DNA of 64,000 nucleotides from Mycobacterium dioxanotrophicus (GTDB lineage Bacteria; Actinomycetota; Actinomycetes; Mycobacteriales; Mycobacteriaceae). Shown one piece after another: positions 43,932 through 52,573 of this stretch; position 1 is the first letter of the stretch; each line of letters starts with the position of its first letter. A model generated the notes under the pieces. That model did no database searches, was not told the origin of the DNA, and saw only the letters and a list, made by a program, of their open reading frames with translations. Both the position numbers and the translations under genes were made by a program. Location: contig NZ_CP020809.1 of NCBI RefSeq assembly GCF_002157835.1, positions 2,666,001-2,730,000 on the forward strand, in the 5' to 3' direction.

Positions 43932-44774
43932 ATGGCACTGATGAGCGTTGCCGAGGTTCTGCAGGTCCTTGACGACTGGCCGGTGACGGCCGCGGCTGCC
44001 GCGGTGGTCGGGCCGTTCGGGGTGCATGCCACCCACGGCGATACGGCCAAGCCGTTCGCGCTGGCGTCGGTGACCAAACCGCTGGCGGCGCGCGCCGCGC
44101 AGATCGCGATCGAGGAAGGCGTCGTCGAACTCGACACACCGGCCGGGCCGCCGGGATCGACGATCCGGCATCTTCTCGCGCATTCCTCGGGTGTGGCCAT
44201 GCTGTCGACCGAGGTCCTCGCCAAGCCCGGTGCCCGGCGCATCTACTCCAACGCCGGATTCGCGCTGCTGGCGCAGGTGATCGAGAAAGAGTCGGGGATC
44301 GAGTTCGGTCAGTACCTCGCCGAGTCGGTGTTCGAGCCACTCGGGATGTCGGCGTCGACGCTGACCGGCGGAGCCGCGGCCGCCGGATACGGGGGCACGT
44401 CGACAGTCTCCGACCTGGCGAAGTTCGCTCGTGAGCTGCTACGGCCGGCGCTGGTCTCCCCGGCGATGCACACGGCCGCGACCGAGGTGCAGTTTCCCGG
44501 CCTCGCCGGCGTGTTACCGGGATTCGGCGTGCAGCGGCCCAACGACTGGGGGCTTGGGTTCGAGATCCGCGACAGCAAATCGCCGCACTGGACCGGTGCG
44601 ACCAACTCGCCGTCGACGTTCGGTCATTTCGGCCAGTCAGGGACGTTTGTGTGGGTGGATCCCGACGCCGATGTGGCGTTGGTGGTGCTCACCGACCGCA
44701 ACTTCGGAGAGTGGACGTACCCGCTGTGGCCGGCCATATCTGATGGTGTCCTGAGAGAAATCGGGTCAGACTAG
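43932..44774 (+). CDS. Beta-lactamase-fold serine hydrolase
   Basis: A 280-residue protein of the class C beta-lactamase/DD-peptidase family, equivalent in position to Rv2257c. The nucleophile SxxK motif is ASVTKPLA near residue 48, the YxN motif is IYSNAG near residue 107, and the third motif is HFGQSG near 236, so the active site is complete. No signal peptide is visible, so the target may be an intracellular ester or peptide. The start is ATG 43932 or 43941. The next gene is the DUF3145 gene, as in M. tuberculosis. Confidence 0.85.
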   Translation: MALMSVAEVLQVLDDWPVTAAAAAVVGPFGVHATHGDTAKPFALASVTKPLAARAAQIAIEEGVVELDTPAGPPGSTIRHLLAHSSGVAMLSTEVLAKPGARRIYSNAGFALLAQVIEKESGIEFGQYLAESVFEPLGMSASTLTGGAAAAGYGGTSTVSDLAKFARELLRPALVSPAMHTAATEVQFPGLAGVLPGFGVQRPNDWGLGFEIRDSKSPHWTGATNSPSTFGHFGQSGTFVWVDPDADVALVVLTDRNFGEWTYPLWPAISDGVLREIGSD

Positions 44775-44889
44775 CGCAACATAGGCCACACAAGGCACAA
44801 TAGACACGCGCGACACACAACTGCATTACTCGATCGGTATCGCTAGGTCGTTGGGGAAGACGTCCCTCGTGAAGCCGAAGGAGAAGCAG

Positions 44890-45402
44890 ATGCGTGCGTC
44901 GAACCAGTTCGCCGACGCGGCGACGGGTGTGGTGTACATCCACGCCTCACCCGCGGCGGTCTGCCCGCATGTCGAGTGGGCGTTGTCGTCGACCCTGTCG
45001 GCGCGGGCGAACCTCAAGTGGACGCCCCAGCCGGCAATGCCGGGGCAGCTACGTGCCGTCACCAATTGGGTCGGCCCGGTCGGCACCGGAGCGCAGTTGG
45101 CCAATGCCCTGCGCTCGTGGTCTGTGCTGCGGTTCGAGGTGACCGAGGACCCCAGCGCCGGCGTCGACGGCCACCGGTGGTGCCACACCCCGCAGCTCGG
45201 TCTGTGGAGCGGAGCGATGAGCGCCAACGGCGACGTCATGGTCGGCGAACAGAGGCTGCGCACCCTCATGGCCGGTGGTGCTGACATGCTCGCCGCCGAA
45301 CTGGACTCCGTGCTCGGCACGGCCTGGGACGAATCGCTGGAGCCCTACCGCGACGGCGGCGAGACCGGCGAGGTCAGCTGGCTCAACAGGGGAGTCGGCT
45401 GA
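44890..45402 (+). CDS. DUF3145-family conserved actinobacterial protein
   Basis: A 170-residue DUF3145 protein, equivalent to Rv2256c. The start ATG 44890 has AAGGAGAAGCAG directly upstream; an in-frame ATG at 44851 is less likely. Recognisable family sequence: ASNQFADAATGVVYIHASPAAVCPHVEWAL, WTPQPAMPGQLRA, and the C-terminal WDESLEPYRDGGETGEVSWLNRGVG. It is very well conserved in actinobacteria, which suggests a core role, but no function is known. No membrane or signal segments. Confidence 0.9.
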   Translation: MRASNQFADAATGVVYIHASPAAVCPHVEWALSSTLSARANLKWTPQPAMPGQLRAVTNWVGPVGTGAQLANALRSWSVLRFEVTEDPSAGVDGHRWCHTPQLGLWSGAMSANGDVMVGEQRLRTLMAGGADMLAAELDSVLGTAWDESLEPYRDGGETGEVSWLNRGVG

Positions 45403-45421
45403 GGCCGCCCGCAGAGGGCCC

Positions 45422-45949
45422 TCAGCCGCGCTGCCACAGGCAGTAGCCGGTGAGCGTGGCCATGAACAGATGATCGCCGACCTCGAGTGTCAGGGGCCGG
45501 CCTGGGTCGGCGGCATGGAACTCGGGCGAGGACGTCTCGCCGGGAGCCAAGACATCGACAACCTCGGCGCGGCACGTTGTTTCGTCGGTCTGCGGAGTTC
45601 CGGTCCACGTACCGGCGTGCACTTCCGGATTCCGTCGGCCCTGACCGTGCAGGATCAGCCCGGACCCGGTGGTCAGCCAACGATCGGAAGCGGGATACGG
45701 ATCGAGATACGGCGCCCACGTGCCGCCGGTGCACCGCAGGAGATCCTTGGCGGTCCCTGTCTCTGCGGCGGGCTGGGGCAGTGCCGTCAACGCACCGTCG
45801 AAATTCTCGCCGCACCCCGAGCCGGCCTGCGGCGGTGCCGGGCCGGGCTCGGGATCCGCGCGAGCGTAGGAACCTGCGCCGAGGACGACGACCGCGCCCA
45901 GCGCGACGGCCAGCGCGCCGACACTGCCGATGCGCCTGGTTGCATCCAT
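45422..45949 (-). CDS. Small secreted protein (Rv2253-like)
   Basis: A 175-residue exported protein. The start ATG 45949 has ACGGAG 4 bases upstream and gives a signal peptide (IGSVGALAVALGAVVVLGAG, cleavage near ARADP, residue 32). The mature part has four cysteines (GCGEN, LRCTGG, TCRAE, YCLW). It occupies the same relative place as Rv2253, a secreted protein of unknown role. It is convergent with the DUF3145 gene. No enzyme motif is visible. Confidence 0.75.
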   Translation of the reverse strand: MDATRRIGSVGALAVALGAVVVLGAGSYARADPEPGPAPPQAGSGCGENFDGALTALPQPAAETGTAKDLLRCTGGTWAPYLDPYPASDRWLTTGSGLILHGQGRRNPEVHAGTWTGTPQTDETTCRAEVVDVLAPGETSSPEFHAADPGRPLTLEVGDHLFMATLTGYCLWQRG

Positions 45950-46031
45950 GAGGCTCCGTACGAGTCGATCCATCAACCTGTCGAAACGTACCGTGCGATT
46001 CAGTGCACCGCGACGAACACGCGAAAGTCCC

Positions 46032-47486
46032 TCAGGCCGTCCGGTAATGCGCGGGGTCGGGTTCGGAGAGCATGTCGGTGAGCGTGGCACGGTCGAACGG
46101 CCACAGGTCGATGGTGCCGTTGTCGGTGAAGTACCACGAGTTGCAGCCGGTGTTCCACACGGTGGGCCCGAGCGCTTCTGCCACTGCGGCATTGAACTCG
46201 TCGGTGGCCGACTCGGTGACCTCCACTGCGGTCACCTCACCGGCGGCGAGTCGGCGTAGCCACTTCACGATGTAGCGCGCGGTCAACTCCGCCGAGTACT
46301 GCAGCGGGATGGACCCGGTCGGCGAGTTCGGACCGAGGACGGTGAACAGGTTGGGAAATCCCGGGATTGCGGTCATCCGGTAGGCCCGCGGGCCCTTGAC
46401 CCAGGCGTCGTCGAGCGTCATTGCGTCGCGGCCGACGATCCGCATCGGCCGCATGTAGTTGTGGGCTTGAAATCCGGTGGCCAGGACCACGACATCGATG
46501 TCATGGTGTTCGCCGGAGGTGGTACGGATACCGGTCGCGGTGAACGCGTCGATGCGATCGGTGACCAGTCTCGCGTTGGGCCGGGTGATGGCGCGGTAGT
46601 AACTGCCCGACACCACCTGCCGCTTGCACAGCGGTTGGTAATCCGGAGTGAGCTCGGCGCGCAACCGCGGATCCCGGATTTGGAACCGCAGACTCCATCT
46701 CGCGTAGGACTGCACGAGGGTACGGCGCCAGGACGGCTTGGTGACGATGTCAGCCAGAATGCCCGATGCCCACAGCAACCTTCGATACGCGGCGTCGTGT
46801 AGGGCCGGCCAGCGACGCATCATCCGGGCGAGCACCTTCGGCTGCCGCAGCCCCATCGGAGCCCACAGGATCCACTGCGGAGATCTGGCGAAATGGGTGA
46901 TCGCCTCGGCATCGGGCTGCAGGGCCGAAACCACCTGCACGCCGGTCGATCCCGTGCCGATGACCGCGATGCGTCGTCCCGCGGTGACAACGTCGGGGTC
47001 CCAACTGGCAGTGTGCACGATCGGGCCTTGGAAGCTGTCCATGCCCGCGACATCGGGCACGAACGGATGATGCAGTACCCCGGTCGCGCAGACCACGACA
47101 TCGGCGGTCAGTGTGTCACCCGCGCCGGTGGTCACCGACCAGGTGCAATCGGCTGTGTCATAGCGCATCTCGGTGACCTCGGTGTCGAAGCGGAGATATC
47201 GCTGCAGCCCGAAGCGCTCGACGACGTCGCGGTGGTATTGCTGAATCTCCGTGCCGCTGGCCCAGAGATGGCCCCAGTCAGGCTTGGGGGCGAACGAGAA
47301 CTGGTAGATCTGCGACGGGACGTCACAGGTGAGGCCGGGATAGCGGTTCCAGTGCCAGACCCCGCCGACGTCGGACCCTTTTTCCAGAATCGTCAAATTG
47401 GTGAAGCCTGCTTGGGTGAACGTGTACGCCGTGGCGATCCCGGCCATGCCCGCGCCCACGATGACGATCCGAAGCTCGCGGTTCAT
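46032..47486 (-). CDS. Baeyer-Villiger-type flavin-containing monooxygenase
   Basis: A 484-residue class B flavoprotein monooxygenase. The FAD motif is VIVGAGMAGIATA (residues 7-20), the second dinucleotide motif is AVIGTGSTGVQVV near residue 170, and the Baeyer-Villiger fingerprint FxGxxxHxxxW appears as FQGPIVHTASW with a following D. It turns ketones into esters using NADPH and oxygen. The start ATG 47486 overlaps the patatin gene stop (ATGA). The three genes SDR, patatin and monooxygenase form one coupled operon under a divergent TetR. Confidence 0.9.
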   Translation of the reverse strand: MNRELRIVIVGAGMAGIATAYTFTQAGFTNLTILEKGSDVGGVWHWNRYPGLTCDVPSQIYQFSFAPKPDWGHLWASGTEIQQYHRDVVERFGLQRYLRFDTEVTEMRYDTADCTWSVTTGAGDTLTADVVVCATGVLHHPFVPDVAGMDSFQGPIVHTASWDPDVVTAGRRIAVIGTGSTGVQVVSALQPDAEAITHFARSPQWILWAPMGLRQPKVLARMMRRWPALHDAAYRRLLWASGILADIVTKPSWRRTLVQSYARWSLRFQIRDPRLRAELTPDYQPLCKRQVVSGSYYRAITRPNARLVTDRIDAFTATGIRTTSGEHHDIDVVVLATGFQAHNYMRPMRIVGRDAMTLDDAWVKGPRAYRMTAIPGFPNLFTVLGPNSPTGSIPLQYSAELTARYIVKWLRRLAAGEVTAVEVTESATDEFNAAVAEALGPTVWNTGCNSWYFTDNGTIDLWPFDRATLTDMLSEPDPAHYRTA

Positions 47487-48412
47487 CGGACCTCCTCACT
47501 GACGGCCAGCGCCCGTTTGACCGTGGCCGGCGCGGTGCGCAGCGCCGCGTCGAAGGCCGCGCGTCGACGGTCGCGCCGCATGAAATGGGCGCCCAGCCCC
47601 GCCAGGTCGGCATCATCGGGACGGATGACCACCACCTGTGTACCGCGCGCCCGCACCGCGGCGACCTCGCGGTCGAGTCCTTCCGACATCGGTCTGCGCA
47701 ACAGGCGGTCCTCTGCGAGGCCCCCGAAACCCGGTGCCCGGCAGCCGCGCTCGGAGGACATCGGCGCGATGACGTAGACGAGATCGGCGTCGTCGCGGCC
47801 GATCAGGTCGACCGATGCGGTCGACGCAGCACCACCGTCGACGAAGTGCCGGTCGCCGATGGTGACCGGCGGCATCCAGCCGGGGATGGCCCAGGAGGCG
47901 CGCAGCGCCTCACCCGTACCTGCGCGGGGAGCGCCGGGGGAGCCGAACGCGACGCGTTCGCCGCGTCGGTAGTCGAAGGCGACCATGCGGACCCCCGGAT
48001 GAGCCACCCAGCCGGAGGTGCCGGTGAAGCCGCCGGCGAGGCGTTGCAGCCAGCTCGCGTCACCGCGCCCGACCGGGGCCACGCCGGTCGCCGCGGCGAG
48101 CCCGCGCTGGGTGCGGAGCAGTCGCGGATTGAGCAACCCCGGCAAGGGAATCGGCGGAAAGCTGGCCGGGGTGTCGGCGATGTGGCGGCGCAATCGCTCG
48201 TCGGTGCTGGTGCCCAGGTGCATCGCGACGAGGTCGTCCACCGATGCACCGCCGCCGAGCATCGTGACGAGTTCAGCGCCCGCCGACGTGCCCTGCAACA
48301 CCGAGGCGGTGGCGGGATCCCAGCCGGTCTGCTCGACGAGGGCGTGCAGCGCCGCGACGGTCCATGCCCCACCGATGGTTCCGCCGCAACCGATGACCAG
48401 TGCCGTGCTCAT
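47483..48412 (-). CDS. Patatin-like phospholipase/esterase
   Basis: A 309-residue patatin-fold acyl hydrolase with LVIGCGGTIGGAW as the oxyanion loop, GTSAGA (serine near residue 44) and FVDGGAASTASV as the Asp motif. The start ATG 48412 overlaps the SDR stop (ATGA), and a GGGGGCGGC lies upstream. In its operon it sits between an SDR and a Baeyer-Villiger enzyme, so it may hydrolyse the ester made by that enzyme, or a storage lipid. There is no signal peptide, so it is probably cytoplasmic. Confidence 0.88.
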   Translation of the reverse strand: MSTALVIGCGGTIGGAWTVAALHALVEQTGWDPATASVLQGTSAGAELVTMLGGGASVDDLVAMHLGTSTDERLRRHIADTPASFPPIPLPGLLNPRLLRTQRGLAAATGVAPVGRGDASWLQRLAGGFTGTSGWVAHPGVRMVAFDYRRGERVAFGSPGAPRAGTGEALRASWAIPGWMPPVTIGDRHFVDGGAASTASVDLIGRDDADLVYVIAPMSSERGCRAPGFGGLAEDRLLRRPMSEGLDREVAAVRARGTQVVVIRPDDADLAGLGAHFMRRDRRRAAFDAALRTAPATVKRALAVSEEVR

Positions 48413-49293
48413 CGAGCCGCCCCCGAATCGGCGTGGCCGGCATGGGCTTTGGACTGCCGCTGGAGTCTCTGCAGATAATCCGCGCGTCCGCCCGCGTCGA
48501 TCGCCGTCAGGGCACGGCGGTCGTCGAGCCTGGAACGCACTGCGCGTTCGAGGAATTCGGGGACCAGAGCGTCGACGAACGCCCATCCGGGCGCGACCCA
48601 GGCCGGCACCGACGTACGTGCGGCCCGAGTGCGGAGCGTGCGCAGGATGGCGCGGGCGACGTCGTCGGGATCCACCGTCGGTAACACGCCGCCGAGCTTC
48701 ACCCCGGAGGACAACTCGGTGCGTACGGCCGACGGCAGCACTGCCGACACCGTGACTCCGGTGCCTGCGTACTCACGACGCGCGGCCAGCGATGCGCCGA
48801 GTGCGGCGAACTTGCTGGCGTTGTAGGTCACCATGCCGGGGATCGGGATCATGCCCGCCATCGATGCGACGTTGACAATATGCCCGGCACCCTGGTCGAT
48901 CATGGTCGGCACCACCGCGCGCAGACCGTTGAGAACGCCGCGAACGTTCACGTCGAGGATCAGGTCGGTGGTGGCCTCGGGTTCGGCTTCGAACGCGCCC
49001 AGCGGCATCACGCCCGCGTTGTTCACCAGGATGTCGATGCGGCCCTCGGCATCGAGCACCTCGGCGATGAACCGGTCCCACGACGAGCGGTCGGTGACAT
49101 CGAGGTGGGCACTGTGACAGCGTGGCATGCCTGCGGCCGTTGTAGCCGCGACGTCGGCATCCACATCGCCGATCCACACCGTGGCGCCGGCGTCCGAGAA
49201 CACTTCGGCGGTCTTGGCGCCGATACCGCGGGCACCACCGGTGATGACGACGACCGAGCCGGCCACCGATGGCTTCTTACAGGAAAACTGCAC
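48409..49293 (-). CDS. Short-chain dehydrogenase, first gene of the BVMO operon
   Basis: A 294-residue classical SDR with TGGARGIGAKTAEVF (residues 18-32), NNAGVM near 91, and the active-site YNASKFAAL near 158 with S at about 145 (VASMAGM). The C-terminal extension to residue 294 is longer than usual and positively charged. In the operon with a Baeyer-Villiger monooxygenase it would make the ketone from an alcohol (inference). A TetR gene is divergent at 49400, with a clear dyad between them. Confidence 0.88.
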   Translation of the reverse strand: MQFSCKKPSVAGSVVVITGGARGIGAKTAEVFSDAGATVWIGDVDADVAATTAAGMPRCHSAHLDVTDRSSWDRFIAEVLDAEGRIDILVNNAGVMPLGAFEAEPEATTDLILDVNVRGVLNGLRAVVPTMIDQGAGHIVNVASMAGMIPIPGMVTYNASKFAALGASLAARREYAGTGVTVSAVLPSAVRTELSSGVKLGGVLPTVDPDDVARAILRTLRTRAARTSVPAWVAPGWAFVDALVPEFLERAVRSRLDDRRALTAIDAGGRADYLQRLQRQSKAHAGHADSGAAR

Positions 49294-49325
49294 GTCATGC
49301 CTCCCAATGGGTCATCTCACGAGCA

Positions 49326-49348
49326 TTCAGATACTGACGGTATCCGAA
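49326..49348. promoter_or_regulatory. Operator dyad TTCAGATAC-N5-GTATCCGAA
   Basis: Two 9-base arms matching at 8 of 9 positions around TGACG, in the 106-base spacer between the divergent SDR (49293) and TetR (49400) genes. The size and symmetry fit a TetR-type operator controlling both sides. Confidence 0.6.
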
Positions 49349-49399
49349 TACTCTGAGTAAATTCAATACCCAGAGTTCACCTCGAACTATCATCAGCGC

Positions 49400-50047
49400 A
49401 TGCCGCGGCTGACCAGGGCGCAACGCCAGGAACGGACGCGGGCCGAGTTGTTGCAGGCCGCCAAGCATCGCTTCCTCCGGCACGGGTACGCCGCCACCAG
49501 CCTCGACGACATCGCCGACGACGCGGGCTTCTCGAAGGGCGCGGTGTACTCAAACTTCGGCAGCAAGCCCAACCTCTGCCGCGAGGTGCTTGAGCTCATC
49601 CACCGCGAGAAGTTCGACGAGATGGCCCAACTCGCGACCTCCGACGATGAACTCGAGGCTCGGGTGGCCGCCGTGAGCGCGTGGTTGGAGCGGACCGCCG
49701 GTGATGTCGGCTGGACCATGCTCGAACTCGAGTTCGTGGTGCTCTCACGCAACAATCCCGAACTGGGCGAGATGATCACGGCGCTGCGCAATGAAGCGGC
49801 GACCATGATCGTCGAAGTCCTGCAGTCGATGTCGGCCAAACTGGGGTTCACCGAGGAGCAACTGGCTGGCAGCGATGTGGCGGCCAGCCTCGCAGATCTC
49901 GGTAATCTTCTGCTCAGTGCCGGTATCGGGCTGGGGATTCAGCGCGCTGTCGATCCGTCCGTCCCGACGCGACCCATGACCGACGCGTTCGGTCATCTCG
50001 CCAAACTGCTGGCCGTGATGGGCTCGTCGGAGGACGACGCGGATTAG
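49400..50047 (+). CDS. TetR-family regulator of the SDR-patatin-monooxygenase operon
   Basis: A 215-residue TetR regulator with helix-turn-helix ATSLDDIADDAGFSKGAVYSNFGSKPNLCREVLELI at about 32-67. The start ATG 49400 has no clear ribosome site. It is divergent from the operon at 46032-49293 and most likely represses it through the dyad at 49326-49348, releasing in the presence of a ketone, alcohol or steroid-like ligand (inference). Its 3' end overlaps the diacylglycerol kinase gene by 4 bases on the opposite strand. Confidence 0.87.
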   Translation: MPRLTRAQRQERTRAELLQAAKHRFLRHGYAATSLDDIADDAGFSKGAVYSNFGSKPNLCREVLELIHREKFDEMAQLATSDDELEARVAAVSAWLERTAGDVGWTMLELEFVVLSRNNPELGEMITALRNEAATMIVEVLQSMSAKLGFTEEQLAGSDVAASLADLGNLLLSAGIGLGIQRAVDPSVPTRPMTDAFGHLAKLLAVMGSSEDDAD

Positions 50048-50940
50048 GGCACGAGGATGCGCAGTGCCTGCGGTACCGCGGACACCGTGACCGGGAGGGC
50101 CGCGGCGAAATCGCCGTCGGCGTAGGCGTTGATGCCGGGGCAGTCGACGTGCACCGTTGCGGCCCGCTTGGTGGTGATCTCGGGCAGGTTGACGTGCGTG
50201 CCCTTGAACACCGTCGGGAACAAGCGAATCAGCTTGGTGCGCGACGCCGAATGGGCCATGGTGATGTCGAGCAGGCCGTCGGCGTGGTCGGCGCCCGGGC
50301 AGATCAGCATGCCGCCGCCGTAGCTACGCGTATTGCCGAAGGCCGCCAGGGTCAGGGCGGTGGTGACCTCGGGCCCGTCGTCGAAGGCCAACCGGAACGG
50401 CAGCAGCCGCAGTTTCGACAACTCGGCGACCATGGCCACGTTGTACCGCATCCGGCCGTGCGGCCAGCTCATCCGGTTGGTGCGATCGCTGACCAACGAG
50501 TCGAACCCGGCAGCCATCACGGTGCCGAACCACTTCACGTCGCCGGCGCCATCGACGATGCGTCCCAGGTCGATGGTCTCGGTGTGGCCGGCGACGATCA
50601 CATCGGCTGCGGCCTCGGGATCGCTTGTGGGCAGGCGGAATTCGCGGGCGTGATCGTTCCCGGTGCCGGCCGGGACGATGCCGAGCGGCACGCTGCCCTG
50701 GGCCAATTCCTGCAGGGCCAGCGAGATCACGCCGTCCCCGCCGACCACCACGAGTGCGTCGGTGCCCGTGTCGAGGGCGTCGCGGACCAGGCGGCGGGCA
50801 TGCTCGGCGTCGGTGCCCACGATGGCGCACACGTCGAGGCCTTGCCGCTGAAACCGGGCGACGGCGCGTTCAGCGGCATGCGGTGCGTTGCCGTGCCCGG
50901 ACAGCGGGTTGGTCAGCACCGTGACGTGGCCGATACTCAC
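50044..50940 (-). CDS. Diacylglycerol kinase (Rv2252-type)
   Basis: A 298-residue lipid kinase of the DagK/YegS fold, equivalent to M. tuberculosis Rv2252, which makes phosphatidic acid for phosphatidylinositol mannosides. It has NPLSGHGNA near the start, the ATP motif VVVGGDGVI near residue 65, and PAGTGNDHAR, all catalytic segments of the family. The start GTG 50940 overlaps the upstream oxidase stop (GTGA). It acts at the inner membrane on diacylglycerol with ATP. The next gene upstream is the AGPS-like flavoenzyme. Confidence 0.9.
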   Translation of the reverse strand: MSIGHVTVLTNPLSGHGNAPHAAERAVARFQRQGLDVCAIVGTDAEHARRLVRDALDTGTDALVVVGGDGVISLALQELAQGSVPLGIVPAGTGNDHAREFRLPTSDPEAAADVIVAGHTETIDLGRIVDGAGDVKWFGTVMAAGFDSLVSDRTNRMSWPHGRMRYNVAMVAELSKLRLLPFRLAFDDGPEVTTALTLAAFGNTRSYGGGMLICPGADHADGLLDITMAHSASRTKLIRLFPTVFKGTHVNLPEITTKRAATVHVDCPGINAYADGDFAAALPVTVSAVPQALRILVP

Positions 50941-52538
50941 GGAATCAGCTTGCCCGGATTGAGAATTCCGGCTGGATCCAGCGTGCGCTTGACGGCGCGC
51001 AGTACCTCGACGCCGAGATCGCCGATCTCGGCTCCCATCCACGGCCGGTGATCGGCGCCGACCGCGTGATGGTGGGTGATGGTGCCGCCGGTGCGCACCA
51101 TGGCATCACTGGCCGCGGCCTTGGCGGCCCCCCACTGTTCGATCGGATTGCCGTGCTGGGCGGCGACGACGGTGAAGTACAGCGAGGCTCCGGTGGGGTA
51201 GACGTGCGATATGTGGCACATCACCAGCGCCGGCGCCAGCGCGGTCGTCAAGGCTTCGGTGACAGCGGCTTTCAATGCCGCGACGTTCGACCAGTTGGTC
51301 GCGGTTTCGAGCGTCTCGCACAGCGCACCGGCGGACAGCAGGGAATCCCGCAGGTATGGCGCGCCGAACCGGCCGTGCTCCCAGGCTCGGGCCGGGGCTT
51401 CGCCCAGTGACGTCCCGCCGTGTTGTTCCAGCACGGCGCGCGTTTCGGCATGACGGCTCTCGGTGTGGGCCGCGGTGCCTTCGAACACCGTGATGGCCAG
51501 GCAGCCGCCGGTGATGCTCTGCTCGCCGATGCTTTCCGTGGTGGCCAGGTTGACGCCCGTCTCCACCTCGTCGGACAACCGGATCACGGTCGGACCGGTT
51601 CCGGTCTGGGTGACGGCGCGCAGCGCGGCGGCGCCGGTGGCGAAATCGGGAAACGACCACGCCTCGTAGCGGGTCGACTCGGGAACGGGGTGGACCCGCA
51701 CCCGCACCCGGGTGATGATCCCGAACACGCCCTCCGAGCCGACGATCAGTTGGCGCAGATCCGGTCCGGCCGCCGACGCGGGGGCGCGGCCGAGATCGAG
51801 AACTCCGGCCGGCGTCACCACCCGCACCCCGCGGACCATGTCGTCGAACCGGCCGTAGCCCGCCGAGTCCTGTCCCGAGGAACGGGTGGCGGCGAACCCG
51901 CCGACGCTGGCGAACTGGAAACTCTGCGGGAAGTGCCCGAGTGAGAATCCCTGTGCGCCAAGTAGTCTCTCCGCATCCGGCCCGGTGACGCCGGCCTCCA
52001 AGTCGGCCTCGCCGGATACGTCGTCGAGGCTGATCAACCGGTTCAGGCGGCGCAGATCGAGCGTGATGACGGCGGTGAGCTCACCGCGGATCGGATCCAG
52101 CCCGCCGACCACGCTGGTGCCGCCGCCGAACGGGACGACCGCGATGCGCTGGGCTGAACAGTAGGTGAGAAGCTCGGCTATCTCGTCCTCGGAACCGGGC
52201 AACAGCACCGCGTCGGGAGCATCCTGTGCTTCAGAATCCTTGCGGCGCAACAGATCCACGGTCGATTTTCCGCCGGCATGCAGCAGCCGGGACGTGTCGT
52301 CGGTGGCGCAGTACGGCGCGCCGACGATCGCGGCCAACTCGGCGCGGTGCGTCTCGTCAAGCGCCGACGGCCGCAGCCGAACCTGCTCGGCGGTGACGTC
52401 GGGAAACTGGGTTTCGCTGATGCCGAGGGCCTGGTGCAGTAGGGCTCGGATCCCGTCGGACAGCGGTTTGGCCGCCTGGGGGTCGCCCCAGGCATTCCAT
52501 TTCATCGGGGGCAGGAGCTGCTCAACCGGGCGCGTCAT
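50937..52538 (-). CDS. AGPS-like FAD-linked oxidase (Rv2251-type)
   Basis: A 533-residue flavoprotein of the VAO/PCMH class, equivalent to Rv2251. The FAD-binding segment is VPFGGGTSVVGGLD near residues 135-150, and near the C-terminus (residues 489-491) there is a triple histidine in GTITHHHAVGADHRPW. That HHH motif is diagnostic of alkyl-dihydroxyacetone phosphate synthase, the enzyme that puts the ether bond into ether lipids. The family also contains D-lactate-type oxidases, so the call is not proven. It is coupled to the diacylglycerol kinase gene and divergent from the TetR-glpD pair by 17 bases only. Confidence 0.82.
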   Translation of the reverse strand: MTRPVEQLLPPMKWNAWGDPQAAKPLSDGIRALLHQALGISETQFPDVTAEQVRLRPSALDETHRAELAAIVGAPYCATDDTSRLLHAGGKSTVDLLRRKDSEAQDAPDAVLLPGSEDEIAELLTYCSAQRIAVVPFGGGTSVVGGLDPIRGELTAVITLDLRRLNRLISLDDVSGEADLEAGVTGPDAERLLGAQGFSLGHFPQSFQFASVGGFAATRSSGQDSAGYGRFDDMVRGVRVVTPAGVLDLGRAPASAAGPDLRQLIVGSEGVFGIITRVRVRVHPVPESTRYEAWSFPDFATGAAALRAVTQTGTGPTVIRLSDEVETGVNLATTESIGEQSITGGCLAITVFEGTAAHTESRHAETRAVLEQHGGTSLGEAPARAWEHGRFGAPYLRDSLLSAGALCETLETATNWSNVAALKAAVTEALTTALAPALVMCHISHVYPTGASLYFTVVAAQHGNPIEQWGAAKAAASDAMVRTGGTITHHHAVGADHRPWMGAEIGDLGVEVLRAVKRTLDPAGILNPGKLIP

Positions 52539-52540
52539 GC

Positions 52541-52573
52541 GTTACAGTATTACACATGGTGTCAATCAGTAAC
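52541..52573. promoter_or_regulatory. Compact bidirectional promoter with dyad over the TetR start
   Basis: The two start codons (52538 minus, 52556 plus) are separated by 17 bases. Within these, TACAGT on the plus strand and TACTGT on the minus strand form overlapping -10 elements, each followed by a 5-7 base gap to its ATG, so both transcripts look leaderless. A wider dyad runs from 52541 to 52573: GTTAC ... ACAC, ATG, GTGT ... GTAAC, with 11 of 15 bases symmetric, centred on the TetR ATG. It probably is the TetR site. Confidence 0.6.
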
